From CBFCZU01 sp965602635 (GTDB lineage: Bacteria; Planctomycetota; Phycisphaerae; SM23-33), in NCBI GenBank assembly GCA_965602635.1, contig CBFCZU010000031.1, forward strand, positions 1 through 25,562: 25,562 nt of DNA, written 5' to 3'. Numbering within the stretch: position 1 is the first letter of the stretch; the number at the start of each line of letters is the position of its first letter. Shown here in pieces: positions 21,100 through 25,562 of the stretch. The position numbers and the translations under genes are program-made. The notes under the pieces are model-generated. The model did not search any database, was not told the origin of the DNA, and saw nothing but the letters and a program-made list of their open reading frames with translations.

Positions 21100-22547
21100 G
21101 AGCGCGGCACGAAAGATCGACTCGCGGCTCGGTGCTGGTGCTTGTGCTGGTGATGGTGGCGATCATGGCGATGGTGGCCGCCAGCGAGCTGTTCGTCGCC
21201 CGCGGCGAGACGGCGGCCTCCGCAGCAGCCAGGGACGGCCACCACGCCCGGGCCGCCGCCATGAGCGGCATCCACCGCGTCCTGGCCGTGCTGTCCGCCG
21301 CACGCGACGAGATGGGCGAGCCCATCGACCTGCGAGACAACCCCGAGATCTTCCAGGCCCAGGCCCTCACCGGCGAGGAGAGCGGCTGGCACTTCACCGT
21401 CTTCGCCGACAACCTTTCAGACCCCGAGAACGTCCGCTACGGCCTGGAGGAGGAGGCCGCCAAGATCAATCTCAACATCGCCAGCGACGATGCGCTCAAG
21501 GCCCTGGGCCTGACCGACGAGCTGGTGGACTGCTTGAGGGACTACCAGGACACCGACAGTGCCGCCCGGGAGAACGGGGCCGAGCAGGACTACTACGACC
21601 AGCTCTCCACGCCCTATCTCATCAGGAACGGGCCGCTGCTGTCCCTCGAGGAAGTGCTGCTAGTAAAGGGATTTGACGGGTCGGTGGTTTACGGCGAGGA
21701 CGCCAACCGCAACGGCCTGCTGGAGGGCAACGAGAACGACGGGCAGGAGAGCTTTCCGCCCGACGACGGCGACGGGCAGCTCAACCGCGGGCTGCGGTGC
21801 TTCGCCACTGCTATCAGCTACGAGCCGGACGTGGACAGCGAAGGCGTCTCCCGCATCAACATCAACACCGAAGACCCCAACGCCCTGGCCGAGACGCTCG
21901 CGGGCGCCGGCGTGGGGACGCAGACCGCGGACTTCATCGTCCAGGCCCGAGGGCAGAACGTCAATATCCCCGACCCCTCCAGCCTGCTGGGGATGACGAT
22001 CGAGGTGCAGGCCGCCCAGGCGGGCACAGCCAGGAGCCCAAGAGGGCGACGGGGCAGAGCCGCAGCCGGAGCGGTCACCCGCACGTACACCCTTTCCAGC
22101 GGCGTGGGGGCCGATAACCTCCCCGCCGTCATGGACAAGCTCACCAGCGGGGGAATCTCGCTGAACGGGCAAGCAATTCTCCCCGGACGCGTTAACCTCA
22201 ATAGCGCGCCGATAGAGGTCCTCTCGGCGCTTGACGGGATTGACGAGAACATCGCGCAGGAAATCATAGACACGCGCGATACCTTGGACGAGATGGTTCG
22301 TTCCACGACGGCGTGGCTGTACACTGAGGGTGTAGTCTCGGCGGAGACGTTCAAGACGGTCGCGCCGCTGTTGACGACACGGAGCTATCAGTACCGGGTG
22401 CGCTCGTTCGGCTACCGACCTGAGGGCGGGCGGTTTTGCGTGCTCGAAGCGGTTATCGACACGGCCTCGGGCGAGCCCCGCATCAGGTACCTGCGGGAGC
22501 TGACGAGGCTGGGCGTGCCGTTCACCCCGGGGGGAGAGGAACGCTAG
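21096..22547 (+). CDS. gspK: Minor pseudopilin GspK-like
   Basis: This is a 483-residue GspK-type protein. A short leader ends at Gly11 (RSTRG/SVLVLVLVMV), and Glu is absent at +5, as is normal for GspK, the pseudopilus tip. The inserted alpha-helical domain typical of GspK follows (INLNIASDDALKALGLTDEL, LLSLEEVLLVKGFDG). A calcium-loop-like Asp/Asn-rich stretch (DANRNGLLEGNEND) is present. Helix-hairpin-helix-like segments RININTEDPNALAETLAGAG and RVNLNSAPIEVLSALDGI are visible. The protein is longer than the E. coli-type proteins; an Arg-rich low-complexity stretch (SPRGRRGRAAAG) may be an inserted linker. The start ATG at 21096 overlaps gspJ by ATGA. The next gene begins 12 bp after the stop. 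Confidence 0.85.
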   Translation: MRARHERSTRGSVLVLVLVMVAIMAMVAASELFVARGETAASAAARDGHHARAAAMSGIHRVLAVLSAARDEMGEPIDLRDNPEIFQAQALTGEESGWHFTVFADNLSDPENVRYGLEEEAAKINLNIASDDALKALGLTDELVDCLRDYQDTDSAARENGAEQDYYDQLSTPYLIRNGPLLSLEEVLLVKGFDGSVVYGEDANRNGLLEGNENDGQESFPPDDGDGQLNRGLRCFATAISYEPDVDSEGVSRININTEDPNALAETLAGAGVGTQTADFIVQARGQNVNIPDPSSLLGMTIEVQAAQAGTARSPRGRRGRAAAGAVTRTYTLSSGVGADNLPAVMDKLTSGGISLNGQAILPGRVNLNSAPIEVLSALDGIDENIAQEIIDTRDTLDEMVRSTTAWLYTEGVVSAETFKTVAPLLTTRSYQYRVRSFGYRPEGGRFCVLEAVIDTASGEPRIRYLRELTRLGVPFTPGGEER

Positions 22548-22559
22548 GCGTTTGGCACG

Positions 22560-24167
22560 GTGAAGCTACTGGGGAACAAGAAACTCGTAGCCATCGACTA
22601 CGACAGGCGTGAGGTCCGCCTGGTGGTCTTCGAGTACGTGCGCAAGGCCCCGGCCATTCTCGCCCTGCACACGTTCGCGGCGCCCGAGACGGTGGACGTC
22701 ACCGACCCCCAGGTCATGGGGGCTGTCCTGCGGACCCTGATCGACACGCTCCACCTGCGCGGCGCCAGCGCGTTGATGTGCCTGGGCCGGTCGCAGGCGG
22801 TGCTCAAGAGCCTCCAGTTGCCGGCGGCTAGCTCCGACAACGAGCTGGCGTCGATGGTTCAGTTCCAGGTCAACAAGGAGCTGCCGTTCTCCGCCGACGA
22901 GGCGGTGGTCGATTTCACCCACGCCGAGCATTTCGACGTGGCCGAGGCCGAGACCGGCGGCGAGGGGCCTGCCGTCCTGGCGGCGGCTGTGCGCCTGGCG
23001 GCTATCGACGCCGCCAGGGCCATCTGCGAAACCGCCGGGCTGAAGCTCCAGCGCCTCGGCCTGCGGCCTTACGCCAACCTCCGGGCGGTGTATCGGTGCG
23101 TCCGGTCCAAACCCGGCGAACGCATCCTGCTGGTCAACGTCACCGCCGACGAGGCCGAGATCGACGTCATGCGCGACGAAATGCTGGAGTTCTCGCGCGC
23201 CGCCACTGTTGCCTCCGTCGCCCCAACGGCCGAACGCTCCGCCGCCGTGCGGAGCGTGGTCACCGAGGTGACCCGCTCACTCCAGAGCTTCGTGGCGATG
23301 CAGCGCGGCGGAGAGATCAACGCCTGCCTGGTCGCCGGCGCAACGGGCATCGAGGAGCAGATCGTCGCCTCCCTGGCGAAGCGGCTGAACGTGCCCTGCG
23401 AGATGTTCGACCCGTCCAGGGGCTTCGCCCTGCGGATGGGCGAGGGGCTGTCGGCCTTTGGGGCGGCTCTGGGGCTGGCGGCGGGGCAGGCGGCCGACGC
23501 CCTGCCGTTCGACTTCGTCAACCCCAAGCGCCCCGCACCACCCCGGGACACCCGCAAGACCCGCGCCCTGGCCATCGCCGGCGGCGTGGTGGTGTTCCTC
23601 GCCGTGGTGGGGCTCGCCCGACACTCCTACCTGGCAAAGCGGCAGGAAGTCGTGAGCGAGCTGCAGAAGCGCAACAAGAAGCTCGACGAGAAGAACAAGG
23701 GCCTCAAGAACGTCAAGCGCCGGATGGCCGACATCGACACGTGGCAGGGCGCGGACATCAACTGGCTGGACCAGTTGGCCCACCTGTCCAACTCTCTGCC
23801 GGGCGCAGACAGGGTGTACCTGACCGCCCTGCGGTGCAACTCGGGCAACGGCATCTCGCTCACCGGGCGCCTCAGGGACAACCGGGACATCAGCAACTTC
23901 GCCAAGCAGCAGATGGCCCTGCCGGGATATGAGGTGCTGCCCAGGGGCACCAGTCCGGCGCGGGATCAGTACGGCTACGGCATGCAGTTCAGGATGGACA
24001 TGGTGGTCCTGCCCAAGGCCGAGCCGATCATCCAGACGAGTAGGGCCGTCGGCCGGCCCGCCGACGACGTCGCCGGGCGGCCGGAGCAGCGGTCGAGCCA
24101 GGGCACCGGCTCGCCCGCCAGGCGGGCACCGCGCCGCCGCCCGAACCAGAGAAGGCGCACGCGATGA
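22560..24167 (+). CDS. PilM-PilN (GspL-like) fusion protein
   Basis: This is a 535-residue inner-membrane platform component. Residues ~1-310 form an actin-like PilM/GspL cytoplasmic domain (LVAIDYDRREVRLVVFEY, ASMVQFQVNKELPFSADEAV, SVVTEVTRSLQSFVAMQRGG, ACLVAGATGIEEQIVASLAK). One membrane helix follows at about 336-354 (LAIAGGVVVFLAVVGLA), then a Lys/Glu-rich coiled coil (ELQKRNKKLDEKNKGLKNVK) and a PilN/GspL-like periplasmic domain (WLDQLAHLSNSLPGADRVYL). In type IV pili PilM and PilN are separate proteins; here they are one chain, as in GspL. The tail is strongly basic (RRAPRRRPNQRRRTR). The start is the GTG at 22560, with a weak ribosome-binding site after a GGGGAGAGG stretch 20 bases upstream. 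The stop overlaps the next ATG. Confidence 0.82.
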   Translation: MKLLGNKKLVAIDYDRREVRLVVFEYVRKAPAILALHTFAAPETVDVTDPQVMGAVLRTLIDTLHLRGASALMCLGRSQAVLKSLQLPAASSDNELASMVQFQVNKELPFSADEAVVDFTHAEHFDVAEAETGGEGPAVLAAAVRLAAIDAARAICETAGLKLQRLGLRPYANLRAVYRCVRSKPGERILLVNVTADEAEIDVMRDEMLEFSRAATVASVAPTAERSAAVRSVVTEVTRSLQSFVAMQRGGEINACLVAGATGIEEQIVASLAKRLNVPCEMFDPSRGFALRMGEGLSAFGAALGLAAGQAADALPFDFVNPKRPAPPRDTRKTRALAIAGGVVVFLAVVGLARHSYLAKRQEVVSELQKRNKKLDEKNKGLKNVKRRMADIDTWQGADINWLDQLAHLSNSLPGADRVYLTALRCNSGNGISLTGRLRDNRDISNFAKQQMALPGYEVLPRGTSPARDQYGYGMQFRMDMVVLPKAEPIIQTSRAVGRPADDVAGRPEQRSSQGTGSPARRAPRRRPNQRRRTR

Positions 24168-25297
24168 ATCGCCGCGAGAAAATCCTGGCGATCTGCACCG
24201 GCTCGGTCCTGGCCGTGTTCATTCTCTACGGCCTGGTGTACAAGCTCTTCATCGCCCCCGCTCGCAACCTGGACGATCAGGCGACGGAACTGCGGAAGAA
24301 GAACTCCGAGCTGGCCTCGGAGAATGACCGGTACGGACGATACGTCCGGCAATGGCGCGAGGTTCGCGACCGCACCTACCACGACAATCTGCTGCGGGCA
24401 ACGGTGCTGCTCAAGGCGCGGGTGGACCAGCTCGTCCGCGACGCGGGCCTGGGCCAGATTCCCGTCAGGCCGATAACCGGGCGGGCGGCGAAGAACTGCT
24501 ACTGGGAGATCGGCTGCACCATTGGGGGGCGGGCGTCCCTGGAGCGCGTGACGCACCTGCTGTTCCTGTTGACCCGTGACAGGCACCTCCACCGGCTGAG
24601 CAACCTGACTATCAGCCAGCCCCAGAGCGGCCAGAGGGAGGTGCCGTTCTCGTTGCGGTACTCGACGCTTGTGCTGCAGCAGAAGCTGCCCAAGACGGTG
24701 ACGGTTGACCCGCGCCCCGCTGAGCCGACGACCAAGGCCGCCAAGCCCGATCTGAACTCGCCCGAGCGGGCGAAGTACAACGTAATCGCACGCCGGCACA
24801 TCTTCCTGCCGTACGTGCAACTGGTCCGCGGGCCGGAGCCTCCGCCCCGGCCTGCCGAGCCCGCGCCACCCGAGCCCGCGCCGCCCCAGCCTGTCGGGCC
24901 CTCACACGACCAGCTCGTGGTGACCGGGCTGCCCGCCTTCGGCATGAAGCGGGAGGTCCACGTGGCCATGCCGGGCCGCGACATCGAAAAGCCGCTGAAG
25001 GTGGGCGACAAGCTGCCCGTGGGGCAGATCGCCATGGTGGATTACCGCTTGCTGCCAATGCCCGGCAAGCCGAAGATCATGTCCACCGGGCGAGTCATAC
25101 TGAAGATCGGCCGAGGTTACTGGGCCGTGGAACTCGGCCAGACGCTCGGGGAGAGGCGAATCCTCAAAGCAAAGGATTTGCCCGACCAATTGAAACCGAA
25201 ACCAGAGAGCAAGACGCCAACCACCAGGCCGGCGGCGAAGACGTCACCCGCCGGGAAGGCGGCGGCTGAATTACCCGAAAAGGCAAAGCAGACATGA
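24164..25297 (+). CDS. PilO-PilP/GspC-like fusion protein
   Basis: This is a 377-residue bitopic inner-membrane protein. The N-terminal membrane helix (about 7-29) is followed by a coiled coil (ELRKKNSELASENDRYGRYV) and a PilO/GspM-like ferredoxin-fold region to about 175 (TIGGRASLERVTHLLFLLTR, LHRLSNLTISQPQ, VPFSLRYSTLVLQQ). A conserved-looking YNVIARRHIFLP and a Pro/Glu/Ala linker (about 226-246) precede a small beta domain (about 248-335: QLVVTGLPAFG, EKPLKVGDKLPVGQIAMVDY, GYWAVELGQTLGERRI). That domain resembles the homology region of GspC or PilP, which contacts the secretin. A Thr/Lys/Pro tail follows. It overlaps its upstream neighbour and the next gene by ATGA. Confidence 0.75.
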   Translation: MNRREKILAICTGSVLAVFILYGLVYKLFIAPARNLDDQATELRKKNSELASENDRYGRYVRQWREVRDRTYHDNLLRATVLLKARVDQLVRDAGLGQIPVRPITGRAAKNCYWEIGCTIGGRASLERVTHLLFLLTRDRHLHRLSNLTISQPQSGQREVPFSLRYSTLVLQQKLPKTVTVDPRPAEPTTKAAKPDLNSPERAKYNVIARRHIFLPYVQLVRGPEPPPRPAEPAPPEPAPPQPVGPSHDQLVVTGLPAFGMKREVHVAMPGRDIEKPLKVGDKLPVGQIAMVDYRLLPMPGKPKIMSTGRVILKIGRGYWAVELGQTLGERRILKAKDLPDQLKPKPESKTPTTRPAAKTSPAGKAAAELPEKAKQT

Positions 25298-25326
25298 TGC
25301 CACGGATGCGCATGAGGGAGCAGATC

Positions 25327-25562
25327 ATGTTCGGATCGCGGACGAGAATGGCAATGGCAGCGCTCGCGGCTGCAATGTTCGCGGTGTCGGCCGGCATGGC
25401 CGGACCCGCAACACAGACTGCCGGCAAGGACGCCGCAGTCACCAGGCCCGCGGCGACCACCACCACGCCCACCGCAACCAGGCCCAAGGTGCCCGCGCCC
25501 AAGCCCGCCGCGCCCAAACCCGCGGCGCCTGAGCCTGCGCCCAAGCCGGCGGCGCCCGCGCC
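25327..25562 (+). CDS. Exported protein, partial; probable secretin (GspD/PilQ) start
   Basis: The open frame runs off the right edge, so only about 78 residues are visible. From the ATG at 25327, which has GGGAG 7 bases upstream, it encodes a signal peptide (MFGSRTRMAMAALAAAMFAV). After that comes a Thr/Arg/Pro and then Lys/Pro/Ala-rich low-complexity stretch (KPAAPKPAAPEPAPKPAAPA). A longer start at 25294 overlaps the previous stop (ATGA) and may also be used. No secretin domain is visible yet; the assignment rests on position, since Q/GspD is the missing component after M-N-O-P. Other exported proteins are possible. Confidence 0.5.
   Translation, partial: MFGSRTRMAMAALAAAMFAVSAGMAGPATQTAGKDAAVTRPAATTTTPTATRPKVPAPKPAAPKPAAPEPAPKPAAPA

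Noticed and set aside
1..25562. tRNA, rRNA, transposase or integrase genes
   Set aside because: I saw no tRNA-like cloverleaf, no rRNA sequence and no transposase or recombinase motifs in any credible frame. A dedicated scan was not possible.

Overview
The window is high-GC bacterial DNA, densely coding, with many short gene overlaps. The best guess is a planctomycete, probably Phycisphaerae-like. The clues are a PEP-CTERM-sorted secreted protein, several secreted hydrolases, a type II secretion-like operon with a PilM/N/O/P-type inner-membrane platform, and Pro/Ala/Lys-rich linkers. No rRNA or other taxonomic marker is present, so this placement is inference.

Layout. After a G-homopolymer-rich edge (1-100, probably unreliable sequence) comes an L-fucose isomerase-like sugar isomerase (125-1840, +). 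It is followed after 3 bp by a lower-GC AlbA_2/Schlafen-type regulator with an ATPase-like region (1844-3535, +). Its AT-richer tail carries a 17-bp palindrome and a run of degenerate 10-bp tandem repeats. Next on the minus strand are trpD (4757-3735) and tsaB (5787-5083), separated by a leader region with two good sigma-70-type promoters and an intrinsic terminator. An AsmA-like membrane-anchored protein (5931-7649, +) converges on a secreted GHL15-like putative glycosidase (8867-7671, -). Then come a NarL/FixJ response regulator (9111-9770, +) and a secreted alpha/beta hydrolase with C-terminal HEAT-like repeats (9926-11449, +). On the minus strand follow a PEP-CTERM, gingipain-like cysteine protease (12785-11490), a FrmB-type esterase (14003-13233) and a secreted protein with a CsgG/TolB-N-like domain (15363-14014).

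From 15607 to the right edge, all on the plus strand, runs one secretion operon: gspE, gspF, gspG, gspH, gspI, gspJ, gspK, then a PilM-PilN fusion, a PilO-PilP/GspC fusion, and the start of what is probably the secretin gene, cut by the window end. Most junctions are ATGA or GTGA overlaps, so translation is probably coupled. The first part follows the type II secretion gene order. The second part follows the pilM-N-O-P-Q order of type IV pili, with four genes condensed into two. No prepilin peptidase is present.

Functional picture. The secretion operon sits beside genes for exported hydrolases and for a cell-surface-sorted protease. These are plausible clients of the secretion machine, but nothing in the sequence proves it. 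The most notable observations are the fused Gsp/Pil platform, the five-copy 18-bp repeat that extends GspJ, a perfect 12-bp inverted repeat carried in frame inside a coding region, the promoter-terminator arrangement upstream of trpD, and the Ser-to-Thr change at the expected nucleophile of the alpha/beta hydrolase.
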